From an uncultured Christensenella sp. (lineage in GTDB: Bacteria; Bacillota; Clostridia; Christensenellales; Borkfalkiaceae), in assembly GCA_910579525.1 (NCBI GenBank), contig CAJTUK010000003.1:62001-126000 (forward strand): a stretch of 64,000 bases of DNA, written 5' to 3'. Positions within the stretch are counted from its first letter, which is position 1. Every line of letters begins with the position of its first letter. The notes below the pieces were generated by a model. That model was not told the DNA's origin. It was given only the letters and a program-made list of their open reading frames with translations, and ran no database searches. Below, piece after piece: positions 52,045-61,368 of the stretch. The position numbers and the translations under genes are program-made.

Positions 52045-54708
52045 ATGAAAAAAACTTTTATTTCGGCAGTGCTGGGCGCACTGCTTTCCGCGCTGTTGAT
52101 ATTTGCGGGTTGCACGCCGTCGGGCGCGCCGGAGTACAATCTCGAACGCGAACCGGGTACGAAACAAGTAGTTATATATTATAACCGCCCGGACGGGTAC
52201 GAAAATTGCGATATTTGGTTCTGGTACGATTCAGTGGACGGCAGAGGGTACGAGTGGCACCCTTGCGCTTACGGGGCTAAATTTATGGCAAACGTTCCCG
52301 AAAGCGTTACGCAGGTAAAATACATATTGAGAACGGGTTGTTCCGATCCCGCCGGCACGAGCTGGGGCACCGCCACAAAAGACGGAACCGAATCGGACCG
52401 CATTATAAAACTTACCGGTGACGTAACCGTGATTTATACAAAATCCAACGATCCCAACAACTACACGAGCAACGACGGGGGAAACACTCTTGAAATAATA
52501 AGGTTTATTTCTCTTGCCGATATGCAGGACCCCACGCACGTTAAAATAGCGGTTAACGACGGCTCGGCTATAACCAAAGACGACGTCGCCATAAAAGACG
52601 CTTCCGGCAACGCGGTTGAAATAAGTTCGGTAAATTCCAACGTTATAACCACCGCAAAGGCGCTTGATTTGTCCGTAGCTTACACCGTCGAAGTTAAAGG
52701 GCTCAACGAGCCCGCGGCTATTGTGCCTCTTACTTATTTTAACAGCGCCGCTTTTGCAAACGCTTACACTTACGACGGCGAGCTGGGCGTAATTCTCGGC
52801 GAACAATCCACGGTGTTCCGTCTTTGGGCGCCCACCGCAACGGAAGTAAAACTCAACCTTTACGCCACGGGCAACGGAGGCGAAGCGTTAAAGACCGTTG
52901 CTCTTCAAAAGGGACAAAAGGGCGTTTGGGAGTTGACTCAAAACGAGAATTTAAGCGGAAAGTATTACACGTACACCGTTTCGACCTCGGCGGGAGTTAA
53001 CGAAGTGGTAGACCCGTACGCACGTTCGGCGGGGCTGAACGGACTGCGCGGTATGATTTTAGACCTTGATACCACCGACCCGACGGGCTGGGATACCGAA
53101 GCGTTTGAAAGTCCTATAACCAACTACACCGACGCGCAGATTTGGGAAGTGCATATCCGTGACTTCTCAAATAAAATCGCGTCTTCACAGTATAAGGGTA
53201 AATATCTCGCTTTTACGGAAACGGGGCTTAAAAACGAGCACGGTATTTCCGTGGGCGTCGATTATATAAAACAACTCGGTATCACTCACGTGCATCTGTT
53301 GCCTTCGTTCGACTATGCGTCGGTAGACGAAAGCAAAACGGGCGCCGACGCGCAATTCAACTGGGGTTACGACCCGCAGAACTATAACGTTCCCGAAGGG
53401 AGCTATTCCACCGACCCGACGGACGGCGCAAAACGCGTAAACGAATACAAACGAATGGTTCAGGCTCTCCATACGCAGGGGATAGGCGTTGTTATGGACG
53501 TCGTTTACAATCATACTTATTCTGCGGAATCCAATCTTTCTAAAATAGTTCCCTATTACTATTACCGCTTTAACGAAGACGGAACTTTTTCTAACGGTTC
53601 CGGGTGCGGAAACGAAACCGCTTCCGACAGAGCCATGGTTCGCAAGTTTATAGTTGACTCCGTCAAGTACTGGCAGGACGAATATCACCTTGACGGCTTC
53701 CGTTTCGACCTTATGGCGGTGCACGATTTGGCTACGATGCAACAGGTTGAAAAAGCCGTTCACGCAAAAGACGGAAAGGCCCTCATTTACGGCGAGGGCT
53801 GGACGGGCGGCGACACTACGCTTGCGGAAGATAAACAGGCTAAATTAGACAATCTTCGGGCGCTCAATAAGGGAACGTCTTCGGCCGGCGTAAACGGAGT
53901 CGCTATGTTTAACGACGTTATTCGCGACGGCGTAAAGGGTTCGGTGTTCAATATCGATTCTACGGGATTTGCTACTGGCTCGAAGAGCGAAGAAAACGTT
54001 GATAAAATTCTTTTCGGAATTTCGGGCGGATTTAACGGCACGGGCTTCTCGTTGGGCAAACACTGGTCGGCGGCAAACCCCACGCAACTTATCAATTACG
54101 TTTCGGCTCACGATAACAACACGCTGTTTGACAGAATTTGCCACGTTTACGGCGAAGACGCTTCTACTCTCGACAAACGCGTTGCAATGAACAACCTTTC
54201 CGCAGCGATAGTGCAGACTTCGCTGGGTATACCGTTTATGCAGGCCGGCGAGGAGATGCTTCGTCAAAAGAAAAACGCAGACGGAACTTATAACGAAAAC
54301 AGTTACAATTCTTCGGACGCGGTTAACAATATAGACTGGTCGGTGCTTTCGCAGAACAGCGCACAGTACAAAGCTATGCAGTACTACAAGGGGCTCATAG
54401 AGTTCCGCAAATCGACTACGGCGCTTCGCTTGCCCTATGCGGGTAAGAGCAGTTTGCGTAAAAACGTTTGCGAGCTCGTGAAGAGAGAGGGCACGTTTGT
54501 TGCGGTTACTCTCACAGACCTCGACACAAAAGAAAAAGTGCTCGTCATATATAACGCGGGCGAAAAGGCTGTTAAATTCAATCTTCCCGCGGGCAGCTGG
54601 AACCTTTACGTCAACGGCGAACGCGCCGGCGCAACGGCAATAGAAAGCGGTTTGAGCGGAGAGCAGACCATAGCGGGCATAAGCTGTTATGCGTATAAGC
54701 TCGCATAA
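52045..54708 (+). CDS. pulA: Secreted pullulanase, type I (GH13)
   Basis: An 887-residue lipoprotein: the signal ends at FAGC (Cys about residue 23). N-terminal residues 35-130 resemble a CBM41-like starch-binding domain (KQVVIYYNRPDGYENCDIWF). A CBM48-like linker domain (about 255-340) precedes the barrel. FNWGYDPQNYNVPEGSY is the pullulanase signature (about residue 440), GFRFDLM holds Asp555 and YGEGW Glu584. It cuts alpha-1,6 bonds of starch outside the cell. ATG 52045 has GGAGGA. Promoter upstream. Confidence 0.94.
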   Translation: MKKTFISAVLGALLSALLIFAGCTPSGAPEYNLEREPGTKQVVIYYNRPDGYENCDIWFWYDSVDGRGYEWHPCAYGAKFMANVPESVTQVKYILRTGCSDPAGTSWGTATKDGTESDRIIKLTGDVTVIYTKSNDPNNYTSNDGGNTLEIIRFISLADMQDPTHVKIAVNDGSAITKDDVAIKDASGNAVEISSVNSNVITTAKALDLSVAYTVEVKGLNEPAAIVPLTYFNSAAFANAYTYDGELGVILGEQSTVFRLWAPTATEVKLNLYATGNGGEALKTVALQKGQKGVWELTQNENLSGKYYTYTVSTSAGVNEVVDPYARSAGLNGLRGMILDLDTTDPTGWDTEAFESPITNYTDAQIWEVHIRDFSNKIASSQYKGKYLAFTETGLKNEHGISVGVDYIKQLGITHVHLLPSFDYASVDESKTGADAQFNWGYDPQNYNVPEGSYSTDPTDGAKRVNEYKRMVQALHTQGIGVVMDVVYNHTYSAESNLSKIVPYYYYRFNEDGTFSNGSGCGNETASDRAMVRKFIVDSVKYWQDEYHLDGFRFDLMAVHDLATMQQVEKAVHAKDGKALIYGEGWTGGDTTLAEDKQAKLDNLRALNKGTSSAGVNGVAMFNDVIRDGVKGSVFNIDSTGFATGSKSEENVDKILFGISGGFNGTGFSLGKHWSAANPTQLINYVSAHDNNTLFDRICHVYGEDASTLDKRVAMNNLSAAIVQTSLGIPFMQAGEEMLRQKKNADGTYNENSYNSSDAVNNIDWSVLSQNSAQYKAMQYYKGLIEFRKSTTALRLPYAGKSSLRKNVCELVKREGTFVAVTLTDLDTKEKVLVIYNAGEKAVKFNLPAGSWNLYVNGERAGATAIESGLSGEQTIAGISCYAYKLA

Positions 54709-54766
54709 TTATTAAAGAACTTTATCCCCTTTTACGGGGCAGGTTAAAAATTTTTTGGAGGAAAAT

Positions 54767-56320
54767 ATGAAAGGCAAAAAAATTGCGGCGCTCGTATTAA
54801 CGTGCGCCATGGCGGCAACGGCGACGGCGGCGCTGGCGGCTTGCGGACCTACGGAGCCGGAGTTTAAAGAGGATACCCGTATCTGGTACGCGGTAGGACA
54901 GGACAAAAAGGGAACGCTTAACCCCGGAACTTGGGATCCTAAAACCGTACTTCCCGAGGCAACGTTCGTTCGCGACGAGTCGGTTACCGACGCTAATGTG
55001 TTCACTCTTACGCTCGATATCTACGCGGGCAACGTAGGCTCGGGCAAATCGTTTAAGTTCGTTTATAAAACGAGCGAAGACGAAGTCGTTGCCGATGATC
55101 AGGTGCTTTGGAACAGACAGATAGGCATGCAGGAAATTCAGGGCATAGAGGGCGAAAGAGAATCCACCGTATGGAAGTTAGACGGAAAGACGGTTTTCAC
55201 CACTGCGGACGACAACGGCGCGTTCAACAACATAGCGCTTACGAAAGGACAGGAAGGCAAGTATAAGTTCACGCTTAAAACGTTCCCCGAGAAAGGCAAA
55301 GACGAAAAACCCGAAATTACGGTTGAAAGATTACAAAAGATCGAAGTATCGCATGATATGTACCTCTTCGGCGATATCAACAACTACGGCTATAAAAACG
55401 GCGGTTTGGGTTATCCTATGACCGAAGTTATAAACGGTGACAACATCAGCTGGACGAGGTCGCTCGAAATTACCGAGGAAGACCTCCATTGGACGGCAAA
55501 CAAAGAGCATGTAGAAGCGCCTACAGAAGCCGACAAAGTGAAGTATGCCGCCGTTCAGGTTTACAACAACATCTTAAAAGACGGCAATCACGCTACTTAT
55601 ACCCTTGCGGACAGCACGGATTATCCCGTAGTCAATTACGACCCCGACTATCCGTCCGCATATCCCGAAGGCACGGGTATGGACTTCAACCTTCTCCCCG
55701 TAGGCAAGTACACAATAAGCTACGACCAGAAGACCAACGCCGTAACCATTGTCGCAGGTACTCACGAAATGTACTTTATCGGCAGTTTCAACAGCTGGAA
55801 AGAGGCTGACGAGAATTACAAGTTCACAGAAAAAGACGGAGTATGGACGGGACACATTACCGTAACCGAAGCAAACACGGAGCTTCAGCTCTTTAACGCC
55901 CTTGAAAGCGAGGACAGCAAGGCTTACATTTCCCCTACAGGAAGCGGCAATCTTACGCTTCAACCCGGAACTTATGCGTTCAAATTTACCTATGACAAAG
56001 AAACCGGAAACAAAGTTGAATATGAAAAATGCGAGTACTACGTTGTAGGAAGCTATACCGAAACAAGCTGGCAAGGAGCACTTGCTACTGATGAGTGCAT
56101 TAAATTTGTAGAAGCCGACGGTACTTATTCCGCGGAAATTACAATTACGAAAGCAGAACAATTTAAAGTTGTTTTGGGTAGCAAAATCTGTCTGGATTAT
56201 AAGTGGTACGGACCCAACGATAACTATAAGCTCGCTGAGGCCGGCACCTATACTTTAACATTTACGCTTACGCCAGAAGGCGTTCCTTCTGATGTTACCA
56301 TTACTCCCAAAGCGGCATAA
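54767..56320 (+). CDS. Extracellular lipoprotein with starch-binding-like repeats
   Basis: A 517-residue lipoprotein: signal peptide ending LAAC (Cys about residue 25). The mature part has three or more beta-rich domains containing MYFIGSFNSWKEAD- and MYLFGDINNYGYKN-type starts, as in SusE/SusF-like and CBM-type starch binders. It has no catalytic motif. It probably keeps starch at the surface for the pullulanase gene before it. GGAGGA precedes ATG 54767. Confidence 0.75.
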   Translation: MKGKKIAALVLTCAMAATATAALAACGPTEPEFKEDTRIWYAVGQDKKGTLNPGTWDPKTVLPEATFVRDESVTDANVFTLTLDIYAGNVGSGKSFKFVYKTSEDEVVADDQVLWNRQIGMQEIQGIEGERESTVWKLDGKTVFTTADDNGAFNNIALTKGQEGKYKFTLKTFPEKGKDEKPEITVERLQKIEVSHDMYLFGDINNYGYKNGGLGYPMTEVINGDNISWTRSLEITEEDLHWTANKEHVEAPTEADKVKYAAVQVYNNILKDGNHATYTLADSTDYPVVNYDPDYPSAYPEGTGMDFNLLPVGKYTISYDQKTNAVTIVAGTHEMYFIGSFNSWKEADENYKFTEKDGVWTGHITVTEANTELQLFNALESEDSKAYISPTGSGNLTLQPGTYAFKFTYDKETGNKVEYEKCEYYVVGSYTETSWQGALATDECIKFVEADGTYSAEITITKAEQFKVVLGSKICLDYKWYGPNDNYKLAEAGTYTLTFTLTPEGVPSDVTITPKAA

Positions 56321-56344
56321 CTTAAAAATTACTTTAATGCGTTT

Positions 56345-56377
56345 AACGGCGCGGGGTATCCCGCGCCGTTATTTTTA
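56345..56377 (+). terminator. Terminator of the pullulanase operon
   Basis: AACGGCGCGGG (56345-56355) pairs with CCCGCGCCGTT (56360-56370), loop GTAT, followed by TTTTT. The next gene starts six bases later. Confidence 0.9.
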
Positions 56378-56382
56378 AAACT

Positions 56383-57090
56383 ATGAATTTTATTTTCGAT
56401 TTATACGGCACGCTTGCCGATATCCGCACCGACGAATCGGGCGATAAATTCAAAAACTACGTTAAAAAACTTTTCGGTTCCTTAAATCCCGCCGTGGACT
56501 TTTGGGCGGAATATGAAAAACTTTGCGCGTTAAAGACTGCGGAAGGCGGAGAAAACCGCGAGATAGACCTTTATTCGGTTTTTCGCGAGATAGCGGGTGA
56601 CGCGTCGGAGGGGGAGCTTAAAAAAGCCGTTAAGCTGTTCCGCGAAAAGTCGAGGAGCAGGCTTAAACTTTACCGCGGAGTAAAAAGCGGGCTCGGAGAA
56701 CTTAAAAAGAACGGGGCGCGGCTTTTTATACTCTCTAACGCGCAGGAGTGTTTTACTCTTGCCGAAATAGAAAAACTCGGATTAACGTTGTATTTCGACG
56801 GTATAGAGCTCTCGTCGACATTCGGAAAAAAGAAACCCGCGCCCGAATTCTTTGAGCATATTTTAAAAAAATACGGGTTAGATCCCGCAAAAAGCGTGTA
56901 TGCGGGCAACGACCTTTGCGCCGATATTTGCGGCGCGCGGGCCGTGGGGCTTGAAACGGCTTATGTTTTGAGCAATATTTCGCCGGAAGAGGATTCGATT
57001 GAAACTGCGGAAAAACTTGCGGGTTTTGCCGCACGTTCGCATAAAGAGTTGTTTGATTATCTTGTTTCGCTTCAAAACGGAGACAGTTAA
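56383..57090 (+). CDS. HAD-family hydrolase (phosphatase-like)
   Basis: A 235-residue HAD-IA protein. Motif I is FDLYGTLAD, with Tyr at the place where phosphatases have the second Asp; such DxYGT forms occur in dehalogenase-like HADs. Motif II is FILSNAQE, motif III KKPAPEFF, motif IV AGNDLCADICGA. The start ATG is only six bases after the terminator T tract and lacks an obvious ribosome binding site. The substrate cannot be named; it may be a sugar phosphate. Confidence 0.8.
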   Translation: MNFIFDLYGTLADIRTDESGDKFKNYVKKLFGSLNPAVDFWAEYEKLCALKTAEGGENREIDLYSVFREIAGDASEGELKKAVKLFREKSRSRLKLYRGVKSGLGELKKNGARLFILSNAQECFTLAEIEKLGLTLYFDGIELSSTFGKKKPAPEFFEHILKKYGLDPAKSVYAGNDLCADICGARAVGLETAYVLSNISPEEDSIETAEKLAGFAARSHKELFDYLVSLQNGDS

Positions 57091-57101
57091 TAAAAGTGCA
57101 C

Positions 57102-57138
57102 AAAAAAAGCGCCCCGCGCCGAAATCGGCGCGGGGCGC
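57102..57138 (-). terminator. Terminator of the LacI-type gene
   Basis: A perfect 13-bp stem GCGCCCCGCGCCG (57109-57121) / CGGCGCGGGGCGC (57126-57138). On the minus strand it is followed by seven T, so it ends the leftward gene. Confidence 0.85.
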
Positions 57139-57145
57139 AAATTAT

Positions 57146-58126
57146 TTAATTCAATTTTTTAACGCTTCCGCGTTCGATGAGTTTGCAACCTATCTGCCGC
57201 TGTTGCGCGGGTCTGCCGCCCAGCATATCGGCTATCTGGTTGAACGCCTCCATGCCCAAACGGTTAAAGTCCTGTTTAACCGTGGTGAGGTCGTAAGAGG
57301 TAAACTTCAAAAGGTTTAAATCGTCGAAGCCCGTCACCGAAATATCGTTCGGCACGCTCTTGCCCAGAGTTTTAAGCCCTTCAATCAACCCCATCGCCAT
57401 AATATCGGAACAACATATAATTGCCGTTACGTCCGTTTCGTTAAAGAAGTTCGCCGCTTCGTCGCCGGAAGTTTTTGTGAAGTCGCCCACGTAAATGTAG
57501 TCGTTGTTAAAATCTATACCCGCACGGGAGAGCCCCAGAATATAACCCGCCAAGCGTTCCGCCGAAACCATTGATTCGCGTTCGCCCATAAGAAAACCGA
57601 TTTTCGTGTGCCCGCGCTTCACAAGGTATTTTATAACCGATTCGATTGCGCTCGTGTTTTCGCTGGAAACCGAAGAAATAAGGGGCGAATTGGGTATGCG
57701 GTTGTCCAAAAGAACGAGGGGGACGGTAGTTTCTTTAAGCTGTTTGTATATAAGACTCTTAAAGTTCATGCCCAAAATAAAAGCCGCGCAAAAGTTGTTT
57801 TGCACAAGGTAATCGTTTAAAACGAAATCCTGCGGCTTCGAAATAAGGTAATCTATTATAACCTCGTAATTGTTGGCTATTGCCACGTCCGAAAAAGCGG
57901 AAGAAATATAATTCAGAATGTTATTGCGCGTGTCGGAATCCGTTCTTTCGTACAAAACGCATATGCGTTGCGAAGGTTGCCTTGTCTTTAACCGATAGCC
58001 AACCTCTTCGGCATACTTGCGAATTTTGGATTTTGTGTCTTCGGCGATGTCGTTAGCGTCGTTTAACGCCTTCGAAACCGTGCTTATCGAAACGTTCAGC
58101 GCTTCGGAAATGTCTTTTATGGTCAT
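57146..58126 (-). CDS. LacI-family regulator of maltodextrin genes
   Basis: A 326-residue protein read leftward. N-terminal helix-turn-helix MTIKDISEALNVSISTVSKA, LNDANDI, then a Peripla_BP_1-like sensor (GFLMGERESM, IICCSDIMAMGLIEGLKTLG, ISVTGFDDLNLLKF). It faces malQ across a promoter region with TTTCGAAA operators, and the same sites lie before the pullulanase gene. It is probably the repressor of both operons, released by an inducing sugar. Confidence 0.9.
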   Translation of the reverse strand: MTIKDISEALNVSISTVSKALNDANDIAEDTKSKIRKYAEEVGYRLKTRQPSQRICVLYERTDSDTRNNILNYISSAFSDVAIANNYEVIIDYLISKPQDFVLNDYLVQNNFCAAFILGMNFKSLIYKQLKETTVPLVLLDNRIPNSPLISSVSSENTSAIESVIKYLVKRGHTKIGFLMGERESMVSAERLAGYILGLSRAGIDFNNDYIYVGDFTKTSGDEAANFFNETDVTAIICCSDIMAMGLIEGLKTLGKSVPNDISVTGFDDLNLLKFTSYDLTTVKQDFNRLGMEAFNQIADMLGGRPAQQRQIGCKLIERGSVKKLN

Positions 58127-58273
58127 GGATAACCTGCCCGTTGGGTGCTGTTTCTTGACTCTATTATATATAATTCGACGGTTGAAGTCAATCGATTTAC
58201 CCTCTCGGGCGCGATTTGACGGTAAAATATTGTAATATTTTTACATTTTTTGCAATTAATTTTAACAAAGCGG

Positions 58274-58313
58274 TTGACAATTACGAAAAATATGATATAA
58301 TATTTTCGAAAAA
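58274..58313 (+). promoter_or_regulatory. Promoter and operators of malQ
   Basis: TTGACA (58274-58279), 16 bases, TATAAT (58296-58301). TACGAAAA (58282) and TTTTCGAAAA (58303-58312) flank the -10, as at the pullulanase promoter. It is divergent from the LacI gene, so autoregulation is possible. Confidence 0.78.
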
Positions 58314-58366
58314 AGTAATTATAATTTTCGCAACACGGAAAAACCGCAGGCGCGGGAGCTCGGAAT

Positions 58367-59869
58367 ATGAAAAGAAATTTCGGTATATTGATGCCCGTGT
58401 CGTGCCTGCCTTCAACCGAGGGGATAGGTACTCTGGGCGAAAAATCTTACAGGTTTATAGATTATTTAAAAAGTTGCGGGGCTTCGGTGTGGCAGGTGTT
58501 GCCGCTCAACCCCACCAATTACGGCGACAGCCCGTATCAGTCCTGTTCGTCAAACGCCCTAAATTATTATTTCATTGATTTGGATATTCTGGTCGACGAG
58601 GGGCTTTTAAAAGCGGAAGAGGTCGATAAATCTCTTTTATACGGCGACGAGCGCAGGGTTGATTACGGCAAACAGTTCGAAGTAAAAACGGAACTTTTGA
58701 AAAAAGCCTATTCACGTTTCGACGGCGGCGAGGATTTTGAAAACTTTGTTAAAAACGGCGAATTTGCAGACTTTGCCGTGTTTATGTCTTTAAAATCCAA
58801 GTTCGGGCACGTCGCGTGGACAGAGTGGGGCGAGGATTTCCGCAATTACGACGAGGCAAAAACGCAGGCGTTCGTTAAAGAAAATTACTACGAGGTGCGG
58901 TTCTGGCACTTTACTCAATACGAATTTTTAAAGCAGTGGAACGCGCTTAAATTATACGCCAACGCGGCGGGGGTTAAAATAATGGGGGATATTCCCCTTT
59001 ATATCGCCTACGACAGCGTGGAGGTATGGAAGTACGGCGCCGAACTCTTCGCCATGGACGAAAAACGCGTGCCGTCCGGCGTGGCGGGATGCCCGCCTGA
59101 CGGGTTCACCGAAGACGGTCAGCTGTGGGGTAACCCCGTTTACGACTGGTCTAAAATGAAAGAAAACGGCTATAAATGGTGGATTGACAGAATCAACGGC
59201 TGTTTCAAACTTTACGACATACTGCGCATAGACCATTTCCGCGGGTTCGACAGATATTGGGAAGTGCCTTACGGCGATATAAACGCCCGCGGCGGAGTAT
59301 GGAAAGACGGACCCAAAGAGGAGTTTTTTAAAACTCTTGCGGATAAAAACATAGTTGCCGAAGATTTGGGGCTTATTGACGGCGGGGTGAAAAGGCTCAT
59401 GAAAAACGTGGGTTACCCCGGAATGAAAATTCTTGAATTTGCGTTCGACGGCGACCCGAATAACGAACATAAACCCTCTAACTACACGAGCAACTTCGTC
59501 TGTTACACGGGCACGCACGACAATATGCCTTTGAGGCAATACATAGACGATTTGGACGAAAGCGGGCTTAAAACGTTAAAAAACGATTTGGCGGCGGAAT
59601 GCGGAATGGCTGGGATAGCTCCCGATTTCGAAAGTTCGGGGTCAACGTGCTTAACGGTGATAAGGCTGGCGTTCAGATCCAAAGCCGATACGGTTATTAT
59701 CCCCTTGTCAGATTTGCTTGCAATGGGCGGCGAGGCGAGAATGAATCTCCCTTCTACGGTTTCTCAAAACAACTGGAGCTGGCGGTTCACGAGCGGGGAT
59801 TTCGAGGGCGGAAGCGCCGAATTTTTAAAAAATATTGCAGAAGATTCCGGCAGAACGGCAATAAAATAA
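58367..59869 (+). CDS. malQ: 4-alpha-glucanotransferase (GH77)
   Basis: A 500-residue protein. GH77 motifs: LMPVSCLPSTEGIGTLG, LPLNPTNYGDSPYQ, LRIDHFRGFDRYW (Asp289, nucleophile), VAEDLG (Glu332, acid/base) and GTHDNMPLRQ. It transfers maltodextrin chains in the cytoplasm. GGGAG precedes the ATG. It leads the transport operon. Confidence 0.96.
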   Translation: MKRNFGILMPVSCLPSTEGIGTLGEKSYRFIDYLKSCGASVWQVLPLNPTNYGDSPYQSCSSNALNYYFIDLDILVDEGLLKAEEVDKSLLYGDERRVDYGKQFEVKTELLKKAYSRFDGGEDFENFVKNGEFADFAVFMSLKSKFGHVAWTEWGEDFRNYDEAKTQAFVKENYYEVRFWHFTQYEFLKQWNALKLYANAAGVKIMGDIPLYIAYDSVEVWKYGAELFAMDEKRVPSGVAGCPPDGFTEDGQLWGNPVYDWSKMKENGYKWWIDRINGCFKLYDILRIDHFRGFDRYWEVPYGDINARGGVWKDGPKEEFFKTLADKNIVAEDLGLIDGGVKRLMKNVGYPGMKILEFAFDGDPNNEHKPSNYTSNFVCYTGTHDNMPLRQYIDDLDESGLKTLKNDLAAECGMAGIAPDFESSGSTCLTVIRLAFRSKADTVIIPLSDLLAMGGEARMNLPSTVSQNNWSWRFTSGDFEGGSAEFLKNIAEDSGRTAIK

Positions 59870-59917
59870 CAAAATCGAATACACGAAAACCTTTGTTTTT
59901 CTTTCCAAAAAACAAAG

Positions 59918-59942
59918 GGGGGCAACCCTGTGGGTTGCCCCC
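59918..59942 (+). promoter_or_regulatory. Stem-loop between malQ and malE
   Basis: GGGGGCAACCC (59918-59928) and GGGTTGCCCCC (59932-59942) form a perfect 11-bp stem. No T tract follows; on the minus strand it is followed by T-rich sequence only weakly. It probably protects the 3' end of malQ mRNA or shapes the malE leader. Confidence 0.6.
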
Positions 59943-60018
59943 TAAAAAACACTTAACTGTTTAAAATCCGCGCTACGCGCGGTTGAAAATAAAAAAAATT
60001 AATTTGGAGGAAATATCG

Positions 60019-61296
60019 ATGAAAAAACGCAATTTAATCGCTTTGCTTGCATGCGGAGTGATTTCTATGGGGGCTACGGTCGGACTTGCCGGATGCAGCG
60101 AGGACGTTATAACCGTTTGGGGCGCGCAGAACCAGCAGACTATGCTTCAGGAAATGATAGAAGAATTTCAGAAGAAGAATCCCGACGTTACCACTAAAAT
60201 AAAACTCGGCGTATGCGGCGAGAGCGAAGCGTATGCGCAGATAAGCAAGGACCCCGAACAAAGCCCCGACGTTTTCGGCTATGCCAACGATCAGCTTGTA
60301 AATTTGAGAAAGATTAACGCGCTTGCAAAGCTCGGACCCGACGCGGAAGAGTTTATAAAGACCAACAACGACGAGGGCTCGGTTGAATCGGGCAAGCTCG
60401 GCGACGCATATTACGGCTATCCGTACGCTTCCGATAACGGATATTTCCTCTACTACGATAAATCGGTAGTAAAAGAGACGTCTCTCGGAAAACTCGAACT
60501 CATCTTAAACGATTGCAAGGCGAAGAAAAAGTCGTTTATTTACAATCAGAGAGAACCGTGGTACGTAGGAACGTTCTTCTATGGGTGCGGCGGTGATTAT
60601 ACGCTTGAATGGGGCGGAGCAAACGGCACCACGCTCGTAAGCTCGAAGTGCAATTTCGACCAGAAACCCGAGGGCGAAAATTACACCTACGGTCAGATAG
60701 GCGGTCAGGCGCACATAGACCTCAACGCAAACCCTGCGTTTAAAAACGGCGACGATACCGTTGTAGGTCAGGACCTCGGCGGCGGGCTTTTCGGCGCGTG
60801 CGTATCGGGAACGTGGAACGCTACGCGTATCAAAAACGCTCTCGGCGATAACTACGGCGCGGTGAAACTCCCCACTTTCCACAGCTCTCTCACGGACAAA
60901 GATTATCAGATGAACTCTTTCATAGGATATAAACTTTACGGCGTAAGCCCTTACTCGAAACACGCTGCCGAAGCTCACAGAATAGCGCAGTTCCTTTCGA
61001 GCAAAGAAATGCAGGAAAAGAGATACGACACGTTGCAGACCGGACCTTCGAATAAAGAAGTAGCCGCTATGCAAAAGGTTAAAGACAACATCGCTCTCGC
61101 GGCGTTCGCAGAGCAGAGAAAAGAGGTCAACGGCGTAAAAATTCAGGAGTCGCTTCCTTCCGGCTATTGGGACGCAATGAAAGGCTTCGGCGAAGGCGTA
61201 AACGGAACCACTCCTTCGATTACGACGGCAAATCTCGACGAACAGCTCGCAAAAGTTATTAAGGCGCTCAACACGAATTCGAGCGACGAGGCATAA
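60019..61296 (+). CDS. malE: Maltodextrin-binding lipoprotein
   Basis: A 425-residue lipoprotein starting at ATG 60019 (GGAGGA upstream). Lipobox GLAGC (Cys about residue 26). The mature part is a SBP_bac fold: ITVWGAQNQQTMLQEMIEEF, then YGYPYASDNGYFLYYDKSVV. It delivers maltodextrins to MalFG, which follow. The gene lies between two perfect stem-loops. Confidence 0.92.
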   Translation: MKKRNLIALLACGVISMGATVGLAGCSEDVITVWGAQNQQTMLQEMIEEFQKKNPDVTTKIKLGVCGESEAYAQISKDPEQSPDVFGYANDQLVNLRKINALAKLGPDAEEFIKTNNDEGSVESGKLGDAYYGYPYASDNGYFLYYDKSVVKETSLGKLELILNDCKAKKKSFIYNQREPWYVGTFFYGCGGDYTLEWGGANGTTLVSSKCNFDQKPEGENYTYGQIGGQAHIDLNANPAFKNGDDTVVGQDLGGGLFGACVSGTWNATRIKNALGDNYGAVKLPTFHSSLTDKDYQMNSFIGYKLYGVSPYSKHAAEAHRIAQFLSSKEMQEKRYDTLQTGPSNKEVAAMQKVKDNIALAAFAEQRKEVNGVKIQESLPSGYWDAMKGFGEGVNGTTPSITTANLDEQLAKVIKALNTNSSDEA

Positions 61297-61310
61297 ATTC
61301 AAATACAAAG

Positions 61311-61342
61311 ATATCAGGGGCAAACATGTTTGCCCCTGATAT
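61311..61342. promoter_or_regulatory. Perfect 32-bp palindrome between malE and malF
   Basis: ATATCAGGGGCAAACA is followed directly by its exact reverse complement, with no spacer. It is the best palindrome of the window. As RNA it would form a long hairpin lowering malF expression relative to malE; as DNA it could bind a dimeric protein. Confidence 0.7.
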
Positions 61343-61368
61343 CGGCAATTTTTAAAGGAGGGAACGCA

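Noticed and set aside
54725..54760. Terminator between pullulanase and the next lipoprotein gene
   Set aside because: Only a 4-bp CCCC/GGGG stem well before a T run; too weak, and the genes look like one operon.
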